From Sphingobacteriales bacterium (GTDB lineage Bacteria > Bacteroidota > Bacteroidia > Chitinophagales > CAIOSU01), in assembly GCA_027483645.1 (NCBI GenBank), contig JAIXUD010000002.1, positions 276,547 through 340,546 of the forward strand: a stretch of DNA of 64,000 nucleotides, given 5' to 3'. Of this stretch, positions 9,101 to 17,030 are shown piece by piece (within the stretch, counting starts at the first letter, position 1; each line of letters opens with the position of its first letter). The position numbers were made by a program, and so were the translations under genes. Below the pieces are notes generated by a model. The model saw nothing but the letters and a program-made list of their open reading frames with translations, was not told the DNA's origin and did no database searches.

Positions 9101-11756
9101 TGAGCGTAATGGGGGAGGCTACACCTATTGCGTTGGCGGTAAGGGTAACCGGTACTGGGTTGCAGATGTTGGTATCAGGGCCTGCTACCAATTGCAAGTC
9201 ATCATTTACGTTTACGGTTACAAAAGCCGAGCCCGTGCAGGCACCTTCTACTACGTTTACAATGTAGTTTGTAGTATTAAATACCCTTACCAATGGATTG
9301 GCAATGTTAGGGTTTGTCATGTTAGCTGTCGGTGTCCACGAAATGGTAGTGCCTGGCAATAAGCCTTGCTGGCAAATGTTAAATCGGGTATTTGGCCTAT
9401 CGGCACTAGTGCCATCAACAGTAATAGGTGCGCAAGCATCAGCATTATCCGTATTATAGTATACTACTGATGTGTAAGGCGTAGTGGTATAACTATGGGG
9501 GCTATTTTGCGAGAAAGAGGCATAAAAACCGTCGTTATTGTAGCAAACCTCTACCACCAAATTGCTGGTGCCATCCCAATCATAATTGCTATCGAATGTG
9601 TAAGCATTCCAGCCAGTAGCAATATTAACGGTGCGCGGCGCAACTACGGTTGTAAGCCCCGATTGGAAGGTAGTGATGGCGTTCTGGCTAGTGCATCCTA
9701 CTTTAATAGTGAATCCATAATAGGTGCCCGCACCGTTTCGAGCTGCAATATTGAAAGCAATACTTGATAGGGTTCCACCAGTCAAGCCTAGCGCCTGCAG
9801 GTCGGCTGCGGTATACAATATCTGGTGTTTACCCGATTCCCAATAGTGACCATAAATGGCGGGGTATGCAGATGTACTGCTGTTAAAGTTGCTACTAGTG
9901 CCTATCGTATAGTCTACACCTGTGGTGGTACAAGGCCTACTGCTTGGGCCACAAACTGTGGGGCTCGTTGTTAAATCTAATTGAACCGTACCACCTGGGC
10001 ACACCGTATCTTCTGAAGCAAGGGCGGTTATATTTGGGGCAATGCCTTGTACTGTAACTCTCACCGAATCGGTACGCAAGCAGCCATTAGCTGCTGTTAC
10101 ATCCACAGTATAGGTGGTGGTTACACCAGGCGAAGCTGGCGGATTGGCAATATTTGGCGTAGTAATGCCTGAGTTGGGGCCATTGGGGCTCCAATTATAA
10201 GAGAATGGCGCACCTGGTCCAGTTGTTACGGCATTGAGTTGCGCCAAGCCATTTAAGCATATAGTATCATTAGCACCTGCATCCAAAGTAAAGGGCTGAG
10301 CAATATTAATGGTTATGGTATCCGTTCCACAATCAGAAGTAACCGTATAGAAGGTAGGAATGCTAGGGGTGGCTACTGGATTCGGTATTGCGGGGTTTGA
10401 TAACCCCGTAGGTGGCGACCACTGGAAAATGGAACCGCCAACTGCATTTAACTGCACTGGCAGGCCGCAAAACGTGGTAGTATTGGTTAAGATGCTTACT
10501 TCGGTGTATACAAAAATCTGGAAACTGCTTACACCCCCACCTTGTATTGGGCACGCGTTGTTAGCGTAATTTACAGTAAAGAACTGTAAACCAGAATCGG
10601 CAACTGTTGGTGTCCAGCTAAAGGTAATTGTAGCAGTATCATTGGTGCCGTTACATGTAGCGCAGGTAACAGTAGCTCCAGGTATCGATTGTGAGATGTT
10701 GTTTGTCAAAGTCAACAAGCTACCGCCGGCATCAACAAAGGGAAGATCGAAGCTCAAAGGCACATTGGGGCATACCTGCAAAACTGGGACACCATTTGGG
10801 CCTAAGGTGATACCACCACCGCTCACGTTGGTAGGCTGAGCAGGTACAATATTATTGGGGCTGCAACCGGTGGTAACAATTTTAAACTGAATGTCGCGCA
10901 TGGTAGAACCAATCAATACGCCATTTCTGTATTCTTCCACCAATACAGTTATTACTGCGGCTTGTGCACCACCCGTTGGGGTAAACGACATTTGGCCTGT
11001 TGTGGGATCAAAGGTGAAACCAGTGGTAGTATTTAAGGGGTTGGTAACGCTTAAGCCAGCCGCATAGGCCACTGGGGTGCCCGCCGCATCCAAAGGTTGT
11101 ACTAAGCGGAAAACAAGCGAATCGCCATCAATATCAACTGCTCCGTGGTTATAGTTAACTGGGAAACCTGAACAAAAGGTACGGGTTGCAGGAGAAGTAA
11201 AGAATGGAGCATTGTTGCAAGTACCGCCAGTATTATTAAGGCGGGCAAATACATATTGATTGAAGCTAGCGGCATTGGCCAAGTTAGTTATTTGGCTGTT
11301 TCGGCAGCATTCGCTATAGCTCAATATCCAATCTGGACATTGGTTGGGTAGTGTGATGGTTCCGCAATAGGTGTAGACCTCAGCCCCCGGCAAACTACCG
11401 CCGTTGCAAGAAGTTTGGCTGGCTGATGCGCCACAAACCCCGGTGTTGGCCTGAGTACCTTGACCCGGTTGGTTGTCTGGTGTGCGGCAAGCCACACTTT
11501 GATTAAGCGTAACGTTAAATGATCCACCACACGATGCCGAGGTATAATTGAGCGAAATGGATGTAGGAGCGCCAATAGCACCACCGCCGCACTCCCTGTA
11601 AAACGTAACAATTACGTTATACTGATTAGGGTTGTTGGGGTTGGCACACGCATAATGGATATCTGCTCCCAATGCGTGAGAAGCCTTTGATTGCGAGGGA
11701 AATAGAGATAAGAATACTGCTGCTAAAGCAGTTAAAACCAAGTACAGATTTTTCAT
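6171..11756 (-). CDS. Giant SprB-repeat surface adhesin with gliding-motility-associated C-terminal domain
   Basis: 1,861 residues, secreted. Residues 1-25 are a signal peptide (…FPSQSKASH). The N-terminal module (SHALGADIHYAC…FYRECGG) recurs in the 948-residue protein at 17030-19876. Several Ig/PKD-like stretches with …TPNIANP and WTPT motifs follow. Two copies of a roughly 170-residue module (about 615-785 and 900-1070) share YTIGT, ...AGL..G..S, and the FDWDG.SN..VE motif. From about residue 1135 to 1660 there are seven SprB repeats with the pattern V.C.G.NDG and GG..PY.Y.WSNG. The end (about 1775-1861) is the type B sorting domain (IPNAFSPNNDGLNDIF, FNRWGEKVY). Export should be by the type IX system with the PorP/SprF partner 18 bases downstream. 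Confidence 0.92.
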   Translation of the reverse strand: MKNLYLVLTALAAVFLSLFPSQSKASHALGADIHYACANPNNPNQYNVIVTFYRECGGGAIGAPTSISLNYTSASCGGSFNVTLNQSVACRTPDNQPGQGTQANTGVCGASASQTSCNGGSLPGAEVYTYCGTITLPNQCPDWILSYSECCRNSQITNLANAASFNQYVFARLNNTGGTCNNAPFFTSPATRTFCSGFPVNYNHGAVDIDGDSLVFRLVQPLDAAGTPVAYAAGLSVTNPLNTTTGFTFDPTTGQMSFTPTGGAQAAVITVLVEEYRNGVLIGSTMRDIQFKIVTTGCSPNNIVPAQPTNVSGGGITLGPNGVPVLQVCPNVPLSFDLPFVDAGGSLLTLTNNISQSIPGATVTCATCNGTNDTATITFSWTPTVADSGLQFFTVNYANNACPIQGGGVSSFQIFVYTEVSILTNTTTFCGLPVQLNAVGGSIFQWSPPTGLSNPAIPNPVATPSIPTFYTVTSDCGTDTITINIAQPFTLDAGANDTICLNGLAQLNAVTTGPGAPFSYNWSPNGPNSGITTPNIANPPASPGVTTTYTVDVTAANGCLRTDSVRVTVQGIAPNITALASEDTVCPGGTVQLDLTTSPTVCGPSSRPCTTTGVDYTIGTSSNFNSSTSAYPAIYGHYWESGKHQILYTAADLQALGLTGGTLSSIAFNIAARNGAGTYYGFTIKVGCTSQNAITTFQSGLTTVVAPRTVNIATGWNAYTFDSNYDWDGTSNLVVEVCYNNDGFYASFSQNSPHSYTTTPYTSVVYYNTDNADACAPITVDGTSADRPNTRFNICQQGLLPGTTISWTPTANMTNPNIANPLVRVFNTTNYIVNVVEGACTGSAFVTVNVNDDLQLVAGPDTNICNPVPVTLTANAIGVASPITLNCGVNGTACGGPVSNYTIGTNAQSSSITTPYKGAEEQARLQYLIRGNELSAAGLSAGIISALSWNVTGKNTSQPFQAFSISMGCTGLDSLSTAAGFQPGLTQVFAPANVTTTPGVNTHTFTSNFDWDGFSNIIVEINFNNGFGASIGDDIVRATPTAFGSVLYETYSFGAPSTALTASTIRPDVTLAVCPPPPGQFVYRWTPSTGLTNPVTGLPTDTGQVVIADPGVTIDYIVEVTDGNCVAYDTVTVDFYSNFTANISIRNVGCVGSNDGDIIAEPVGGYAPFDFIWTDAGGTVIRTTIGQATDTLLNLPVGTYYVELTDSNGCFRTDTATITVPPLLAIDTIIASNISCFGLNDGSAVAQVSGGVAPYTYDWSNGATDSALTALSAGTYALTVTDNSGCTAIDSAVVIEPTQIIFIEDSTDVSCYLGNDGAATITIVSGGTAPYSYQWSNAQTISSIQNLTAGVYAVTALDSEGCSVTASLTVNEPDSFIIDITNVSNASCFNTADGSASASVGGTTAGYSFLWSNGETTATAVALPFGINTVTVTVDSSSCVQTTSLNITYPPRFTLTTSIVSSVTCFNGADAIAEVTVSPTGGTPPFYYQWSNGQQTAQAVQLTGGQTYYVTVTDASAVGCPEFDSIFVPQPDSIQLNPTITPVTCFGAADGSIRVDVTGGTPPYSYSWSNGGQSFQQTGFSVGTYSVTVTDDNGCSQSINNVNITEPLTPITWDTTVVNVSCPGKNDGAIFVTATGGTAPYIFSLNNGNITNSNGNFLTLAEGVYVLDIIDANGCEVTGEIEVTAPAGFDLEFNPEFDSIQLGQTYTLQPLIIPSIGNYSFSWQPANSLDCDTCLSPVADPVQTTIYELTVFDENNCPRLAQFTLFVQNQLLLYIPNAFSPNNDGLNDIFQVYAPGASSVTMKVFNRWGEKVYDYDGDLNGGWNGTYKGEMAIVDVYIYYVEVNYEDGQKIAKEGSITIVK

Positions 11757-11929
11757 CTTCGGTTAATACAATTATAATGAAGAGATAAAATTAAACATTC
11801 CCAGCCAATTATTGGCTAGAAATTTTTAAGGTACGTGGTTCTGTAACAAGAAAAACTAATATTCCGTTCTACGTGGAGATAATCAGTTTAAGCCTTTTCT
11901 ACGGTGGTAACTAAATTTTGCAATGGCAA

Positions 11930-11958
11930 TTGTCCAATCAATAATCTTGGTAACTTTG
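11930..11958 (+). promoter_or_regulatory. Bacteroidota-type promoter for aspS
   Basis: An exact TAnnTTTG -7 element (TAACTTTG, 11951-11958) lies 18 bases after ATTG (11929-11932), the -33 spacing used by the primary sigma factor of this phylum. The predicted RNA start near 11964 gives a leader of about 70 bases before the aspS ATG. Confidence 0.55.
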
Positions 11959-12031
11959 CTAACGCTAACCTTAGTTAAAAATAAAGTTAAGGTTAATTTT
12001 TTTACTAAGCAATACCATACAGCAAAATTTT

Positions 12032-13792
12032 ATGTACAGAAGTCATACTTGCGGCGAATTGAGAATGAACCATGTTGGCGAAACCGTTACCCTTTCGGGC
12101 TGGGTGCAGCGTAGCCGCGATTTGGGTGAACTGCTTTTCATTGACCTTCGAGACCGCTATGGCATTACGCAGCTTTCCTTTCGCAAAGAGGCTGATGCAG
12201 CCTTGTTTGCAAATAGCCGTGCGCTGGGCCGCGAGTTTGTAATACAAGCCAGCGGTACGGTATTAGAGCGTGAAAGCAAGAACAAGAATATAGAAACTGG
12301 GGAGATTGAGGTGCTGGTAACGGAGCTAAAAGTATTAAACGCTGCCAAGACCCCGCCCTTTACAATTGAGGACGAAACCGATGGCGGCGACGACCTGCGT
12401 ATGAAGTTCCGTTATTTGGATCTCCGCCGCGGCCCATTGAAGAAGAACCTATTGCTTCGCCATCAAGTAAATAAAGAGGCCCGCAACTACCTGAATGGAG
12501 AAGGCTTTATAGAAGTAGAAACACCTTTCTTAATAAAAAGCACCCCAGAAGGTGCCCGCGACTTTGTGGTGCCTAGCCGCATGAACCCGGGTACGTTCTA
12601 CGCCTTGCCACAGAGCCCGCAAACCTTTAAGCAACTGCTGATGGTGGCCGGCTACGACCGCTACTACCAGATGGTAAAGTGTTTCCGTGATGAGGACTTG
12701 CGAGCCGACCGCCAGCCGGAGTTTAGCCAGATTGACTGCGAGATGTCTTTCGTGGAGCAGAAGGATGTGCTGGCCATGTTTGAAGGGTTGGTGCGCCACA
12801 TCTTCAAAAACGTAATGGGCAGCGATATCGGCCCTGTGCCTCACATGACCTATGCCGAAGCCATGCAGCACTACGGTAGCGACAAACCGGATATCCGTTT
12901 TGAGATGCGCTTTAAGGATTTGGATGATTTGGTAAAAGGCAAAGGCTTCCCTGTTTTCGACAATGCGGAGAGCGTGGTGGGCATTAATGCCGATGGCTGT
13001 GCTGAATACACCCGTAAGCAACTGGATGAATTGACCGACTTCGTGAAACGCCCACAAGTAGGCGCTACTGGCTTGGTATACATCCGCTACAATGCTGATG
13101 GTACCTTGAAATCGAGCGTGGACAAGTTTTATACCGAGGAGGATTTAAAAGCCATTGCCGCCCGTTTCGAGGCTAAGCCTGGCGACTTGATATTGATATT
13201 GGCTGGTGCTGGAGAGAAAACTCGCAAAGCGCTAAACAACCTACGCTTGGAAGTGGCCGAGCGCCGCGGACTGCGCAACCCTGCCGTTTACAAATTCCTT
13301 TGGGTAATCGACTTCCCGCTATTGGAGTGGGCTGAGGATGACAACCGTTGGGTTGCCCGTCACCACCCGTTTACCCGCCCGAAAATACAGGATTTGCCGC
13401 TAATGGCTACCGACCCAGGCGCGGTGCGTGCCGATGCCTACGACATGGTATTGAACGGTACCGAGATTGGTGGCGGCTCTATCCGTATCCACGAGCGCCA
13501 GTTGCAGGAGGAAATGTTTGATGCCCTGGGCCTGAGCCGTGAAGAAGCGGAGCACAAGTTCGGTTTCCTATTGCGCGCGTTTGAATATGGCGCCCCGCCA
13601 CACGGTGGCTTGGCATTCGGCTTCGACCGCTTGGTGGCCCTTATCGGCGGCGCTGAGTCCATCCGCGACTTTATCGCCTTCCCTAAAAACAACAGTGGTC
13701 GCGACGTAATGCTAGATGCCCCATCTACCATCGACGAGCACCAGTTGAAAGAGCTGAGCTTGAAGGTGAATTTGCCTGCGGAAAAGGCGTAA
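12032..13792 (+). CDS. aspS: Aspartate--tRNA ligase
   Basis: 586 residues, the length of bacterial-type AspRS. An N-terminal OB-fold anticodon-binding domain ([26 protein letters not shown]) is followed by the class II catalytic core: motif 2 [14 protein letters not shown] near residues 217-230 and motif 3 with [13 protein letters not shown] near residue 530. The bacterial GAD insert sits between them (about 285-415). It charges tRNA-Asp with aspartate using ATP in the cytoplasm. It is divergent from the giant adhesin and transcribed alone. The presence of the GAD domain marks it as the bacterial rather than the archaeal type; whether it also charges tRNA-Asn cannot be told from the window. 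Confidence 0.97.
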   Translation: MYRSHTCGELRMNHVGETVTLSGWVQRSRDLGELLFIDLRDRYGITQLSFRKEADAALFANSRALGREFVIQASGTVLERESKNKNIETGEIEVLVTELKVLNAAKTPPFTIEDETDGGDDLRMKFRYLDLRRGPLKKNLLLRHQVNKEARNYLNGEGFIEVETPFLIKSTPEGARDFVVPSRMNPGTFYALPQSPQTFKQLLMVAGYDRYYQMVKCFRDEDLRADRQPEFSQIDCEMSFVEQKDVLAMFEGLVRHIFKNVMGSDIGPVPHMTYAEAMQHYGSDKPDIRFEMRFKDLDDLVKGKGFPVFDNAESVVGINADGCAEYTRKQLDELTDFVKRPQVGATGLVYIRYNADGTLKSSVDKFYTEEDLKAIAARFEAKPGDLILILAGAGEKTRKALNNLRLEVAERRGLRNPAVYKFLWVIDFPLLEWAEDDNRWVARHHPFTRPKIQDLPLMATDPGAVRADAYDMVLNGTEIGGGSIRIHERQLQEEMFDALGLSREEAEHKFGFLLRAFEYGAPPHGGLAFGFDRLVALIGGAESIRDFIAFPKNNSGRDVMLDAPSTIDEHQLKELSLKVNLPAEKA

Positions 13793-13807
13793 GCTTTAGT
13801 TTCCGGT

Positions 13808-14095
13808 CTATTTTTTAATTTTCGATGGATTCTGTCGAGTGTCAAACACTTTGTAAATCCTTAGGGAGTTATATTAGGGCCGAAAAATAATCTTATAGTT
13901 TCCACAAAGTGCATACCTATATGGCTTGCCTATAATTTCTTCTACTTGGTGTTTTTCTGGGAATGGATAGATGGCATCCGTAGTATCCAGAATTTTGGTG
14001 ATTACCTTATCCGCCGCTTCAGGTGAGCTTTCAGCAATGAAATCATAAATCTGTTGAAGCGAGGCTATAGCCTTTTTACTCCAGACGATTTTCAT
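13808..14095 (-). pseudogene. ParE/RelE-family toxin interrupted by an in-frame stop
   Basis: The toxin starts at the ATG at 14095, overlapping the antitoxin's stop (ATGA). The first 73 codons read MKIVWSKKAIASLQQIYDFI … GKPYRYALCGNYKIIFRP and then meet TAA at 13874-13876. Reading on in the same frame gives YNSLRIYKVFDTRQNPSKIKK before the next stop at 13808-13810. That tail is exactly the expected final strands of a ParE toxin (the VFDTRQNP motif), so a full 95-residue toxin has been cut by a single stop codon. The truncated 73-residue product lacks the last two strands and is unlikely to be active. A sequencing error or recoding cannot be excluded. Confidence 0.8.
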
Positions 14096-14346
14096 TTTTT
14101 CTTGCTCCATTGCTTTACTTGCTCCCGTAACTCTTGCTGCGAGGTGCCTTGGCCAGTTTTAAACTCCGCCTCTCCTTCTGCTATCTCGTCTTGAAGCATA
14201 TTGTATGTCAATACTTCTCCGTTTGGCTGATAGCCGGCAACTAAGTCAAAAGAATCCAACAAATCTTCCACTTTTTTAAGTAGCTTTTCGTTGGTAGCTC
14301 GCTCAAGTTTTTTATAAATACTAGCTTTTTTTTGGCGGATATCCAT
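14092..14346 (-). CDS. Probable antitoxin partner of the ParE-like toxin
   Basis: 84 residues, charged and mostly helical, beginning MDIRQKKASIYKKLERATNE. Its stop overlaps the toxin start by ATGA, the order (antitoxin first) and coupling usual in type II toxin-antitoxin operons. The segment NGEVLTYNMLQDEIAEGEAEF resembles the toxin-binding tail of small antitoxins found with ParE toxins in Bacteroidota, but no DNA-binding fold is obvious. It starts 36 bases after the stop of the SDR gene on the same strand, so it may share that transcript. If the toxin is dead this antitoxin could be relict or could still block related toxins. Confidence 0.75.
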   Translation of the reverse strand: MDIRQKKASIYKKLERATNEKLLKKVEDLLDSFDLVAGYQPNGEVLTYNMLQDEIAEGEAEFKTGQGTSQQELREQVKQWSKKK

Positions 14347-14382
14347 ACCTTAAATATACAGTTTCTGTGGATTTTTTGTTCC

Positions 14383-15420
14383 TTATGATCTGCTTGCGAA
14401 ATTTTCTTTAGCCATCCCCAATACCCCAAACCCCTTTCCATCCTGCTTACTCTGCACATAGGCGGCTACACTCTCAGCAATGGTTTGCTTCAGTGGGATG
14501 TAAGTAATACCCAGCGCGCGGACTTTATCGTCGTTGTAGGTGTAGGGATGTGATGAGATGCTCAATACCTCGCGGGTGATGATGGGCTCGCTGCCGGTAA
14601 ATAGGCTTCGCACTCTGTCGTAACCGATACTGATGAGTTTCCAAAAGTCGGTAACCGGTATGGTAGGTGGTTTTTGATTGAGGGCTAAGGCCAGCTGGGT
14701 CATCATTTCCAAGAAGGTAACGTTGTAGCCATTGATTACGAAGCGCTCACCACCGGTGTCTGGGCTTTCCATTAGTTGTATGGCTATGCGCACTACATCG
14801 CGCACATCTACAAAGCCCGTACTGCCGGTAGGGTAGAAGGGCACGCCCTTGGCTACTTGATGGATGATTTGAATGCTACCTTCTTCCCAGCGCCCGGCAC
14901 CCATTATGGTGGATGGGTTAATGATAACGGCATCCAGCCCTTCGGCTATGCCGCGCCATACTTCCAGTTCGCCCAAGTATTTGGTATGCCCATATTGCGA
15001 TTCTATGGGCGATTCTGCCCAGTCGCCGCTTTCATCAATCGGGCTGTTATCTTTGCTTTTGCCAAGGGCGGTTATGGAGCTTACATAGAGCAGTTTGCTT
15101 ACGCCTTTGCTCAGCGCTACATTTACCACATTGGCCGTGCCTTCTACATTTATTTTCAGCATCTTATCCAAGCTGCTCCCCCCGAACGCCAGCATTGCTG
15201 CTGCGTGGTACACTTGGTCAACCCCTTCCATGGCATCTTCCAGCGATGAAATATCGGTAATGTCACCTTCAAACCATTCTATTTTGGCAGCGGCGTCACC
15301 CAATAAAGACAGGTCGCTTGTTGGGCGTTTGAGTGCCCGCACTTGATAGTTTTGAGCTACTAGTGCCCTAGCCAAATACGAGCCTAAAAAGCCCGTGGCA
15401 CCGGTGATAAAGACCTTCAC
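14383..15420 (-). CDS. NAD-dependent epimerase/dehydratase family (extended SDR)
   Basis: 345 residues. Nucleotide-binding motif TGATGFLGS at 7-14 and active-site Tyr143/Lys147 in SQYGHTKYLGE; SS at 114-115 upstream supplies the catalytic Ser. This is the layout of extended short-chain dehydrogenases such as dihydroflavonol reductase-like and hopanoid-associated sugar epimerase-like enzymes. The substrate is not deducible. The GTG start overlaps the stop of anmK (GTGA), so the two are translated together. Being coupled to anmK might point to a cell-wall sugar, but this is only context. Confidence 0.88.
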   Translation of the reverse strand: MKVFITGATGFLGSYLARALVAQNYQVRALKRPTSDLSLLGDAAAKIEWFEGDITDISSLEDAMEGVDQVYHAAAMLAFGGSSLDKMLKINVEGTANVVNVALSKGVSKLLYVSSITALGKSKDNSPIDESGDWAESPIESQYGHTKYLGELEVWRGIAEGLDAVIINPSTIMGAGRWEEGSIQIIHQVAKGVPFYPTGSTGFVDVRDVVRIAIQLMESPDTGGERFVINGYNVTFLEMMTQLALALNQKPPTIPVTDFWKLISIGYDRVRSLFTGSEPIITREVLSISSHPYTYNDDKVRALGITYIPLKQTIAESVAAYVQSKQDGKGFGVLGMAKENFASRS

Positions 15421-16538
15421 GATGTGGAAGTTTTTAGCTGTTTTTCATGGCCTTGGTATATAGCCCCACCAATATTGTCGCGCTGGGCACCGGTTACACT
15501 GGCCAAGCAGTTTACCTCGCCACGCACGCGCAGCACACCCACCAAAGCCATCAATATGGCCTCTTTAAATTCTACGGTTTCCTTATCGGGCACCACAATT
15601 TGCAGGGGCAGTTTCTCTTGTATTTGCTCTATCAAAAATTTGTTGAATGCCCCGCCGCCAGTTACCAGCATTTTATCGCCACCCACCACCTTAACGCCTT
15701 CTTTATGCTCAATATGTTTCAGCGCTTGTGCAGTTTGGTATGCCACTAGCTCCACCACGGTGCGCAGCTTATCCTCTACGCTGGCTTGGCTGCGCTGCAC
15801 TACGGGTTGCATTACCTTGCTTACCCAACCACCGCTAAGCGACTTTGGGTAGTCTTTGGTATAGTACCAGCTAGCGTTCAGTTCGGCTAGCAGGGCGGCA
15901 TTGATGTTACCCCTTCGGGCCATGTCGCCATCGCGGTCAAAGTCTTTACCTACTTGGCCGGCCAATTTATTCAGTACCAAGTTTACAGGGGCAATATCAA
16001 AAGCCACAAAGCGGTTACCGGTGTTAGCTGCTATATTAGCTATACCGCCAAGGTTCACGAAATATTTATAATCAGGGAAAAACAGCTTATTGGCGATAGG
16101 CGCTATGGGCGTACCCTGTCCACCGAGGGCCACATCGCTGGTGCGGAAATCGCATACCACCGGGAAGCCGCTGCGCGTGGCAATGGCAGCACCGTCGCCA
16201 ATTTGGCTGGTAAAGTGGTTCTCAGGTTGGTGGAAAATGGTTTGCCCGTGCGAGGCGATGAAGTCAAGCTCTCCGGCTAGATTGTTGCGGTCAATAAACT
16301 TCCGCACTTCCTCGCCCATAAAGTGCCCGAAAAAGGTGTGTGTCTTTATATAGGTAACGGCATTTTGCAGCACTAGCTTTTCAAGGCGGAGCTTCCATTT
16401 ATCGGGCATCGGCACACACTCGGCTTTCAGCACTTTGTAAGTGTAATGCTCCCCATCAACGGCAATGTCGCAAAAAGCGAAATCCAAACCGTCCATGGAA
16501 CTGCCTGTCATTATGCCAATTACCTTATAGTGTTCCAT
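15417..16538 (-). CDS. anmK: Anhydro-N-acetylmuramic acid kinase
   Basis: 373 residues. The N-terminal phosphate-binding segment GIMTGSSMDGLDFAFCD and the later DFIASHGQTIFHQPE, GGQGTPIAPIANKLFF, LGGIANIA and LVTGGGAFN segments are diagnostic of AnmK. It phosphorylates and opens 1,6-anhydro-MurNAc released during wall turnover, giving MurNAc-6-phosphate for recycling in the cytoplasm. The downstream SDR overlaps it by four bases. No murQ is in the window. Confidence 0.95.
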   Translation of the reverse strand: MEHYKVIGIMTGSSMDGLDFAFCDIAVDGEHYTYKVLKAECVPMPDKWKLRLEKLVLQNAVTYIKTHTFFGHFMGEEVRKFIDRNNLAGELDFIASHGQTIFHQPENHFTSQIGDGAAIATRSGFPVVCDFRTSDVALGGQGTPIAPIANKLFFPDYKYFVNLGGIANIAANTGNRFVAFDIAPVNLVLNKLAGQVGKDFDRDGDMARRGNINAALLAELNASWYYTKDYPKSLSGGWVSKVMQPVVQRSQASVEDKLRTVVELVAYQTAQALKHIEHKEGVKVVGGDKMLVTGGGAFNKFLIEQIQEKLPLQIVVPDKETVEFKEAILMALVGVLRVRGEVNCLASVTGAQRDNIGGAIYQGHEKQLKTSTS

Positions 16539-16610
16539 CGTAATATTGGTTTAGTGTAACCAAATAGTATACTTCCGCCGCAATAGTAGCGGCTCTCCCA
16601 ATATAGCACT

Positions 16611-16946
16611 TTATTGCCTCAAAGTGAGTATGTATAACGCTACTTCGTCAATCTCCTCGGCCGTCAATATCGATTTGTATGATGCCATCAGCTTTCGCCC
16701 GTGGGTTATCACCTCCACAGCCTCTTCTTTTGATATTATGGATGCCGAGAGGTCTGCTGCGCCGTTCAGGCCCATTTTGCCGTTGCTGCCGTGGCAGTTT
16801 ACACAATACTTCTTGTAAGTTGCCGCACCGGGGGGGCCAGCATTTGCTTTTGATGACTTGTTGCCACTAGTACCGCCTTCGCAACTATTTAGTGCGAGCG
16901 TCAAACACAATAATCCTAATGATAGGAAAACAATAATATTTCTCAT
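16611..16946 (-). CDS. Small lipoprotein cytochrome c
   Basis: 111 residues. The signal peptide ends in a lipobox (LALNSC, Cys22), so the protein should be lipid-anchored. A single haem c motif CVNCH (Cys48, Cys51, His52) and Met87 in RKLMASYK as the probable sixth ligand give a class I cytochrome of about 60 residues after a flexible Ser/Gly/Ala linker. It probably carries electrons in the periplasm or at the membrane; its redox partner is not in the window. It lies 83 bases after the adhesin gene upstream on the same strand. Confidence 0.9.
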   Translation of the reverse strand: MRNIIVFLSLGLLCLTLALNSCEGGTSGNKSSKANAGPPGAATYKKYCVNCHGSNGKMGLNGAADLSASIISKEEAVEVITHGRKLMASYKSILTAEEIDEVALYILTLRQ

Positions 16947-17002
16947 TAACGGCTAACTTAACTTTAGAAAAACAACCCACGATTACATTGGCTCACCACC
17001 TA

Positions 17003-17030
17003 TAACTATTAACCAGTAACCAATAACTAT
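17003..17030. repeat. Heptad repeat, TAACYAN units
   Basis: Four units TAACTAT, TAACCAG, TAACCAA, TAACTAT with exact 7-base period, abutting the stop codon of the minus-strand adhesin gene. The unit is related to those at 44499-44526. Confidence 0.8.

Noticed and set aside
12530..13057. 175-residue antisense frame in aspS
   Set aside because: Opposite conserved aspS motifs; no independent evidence for expression.
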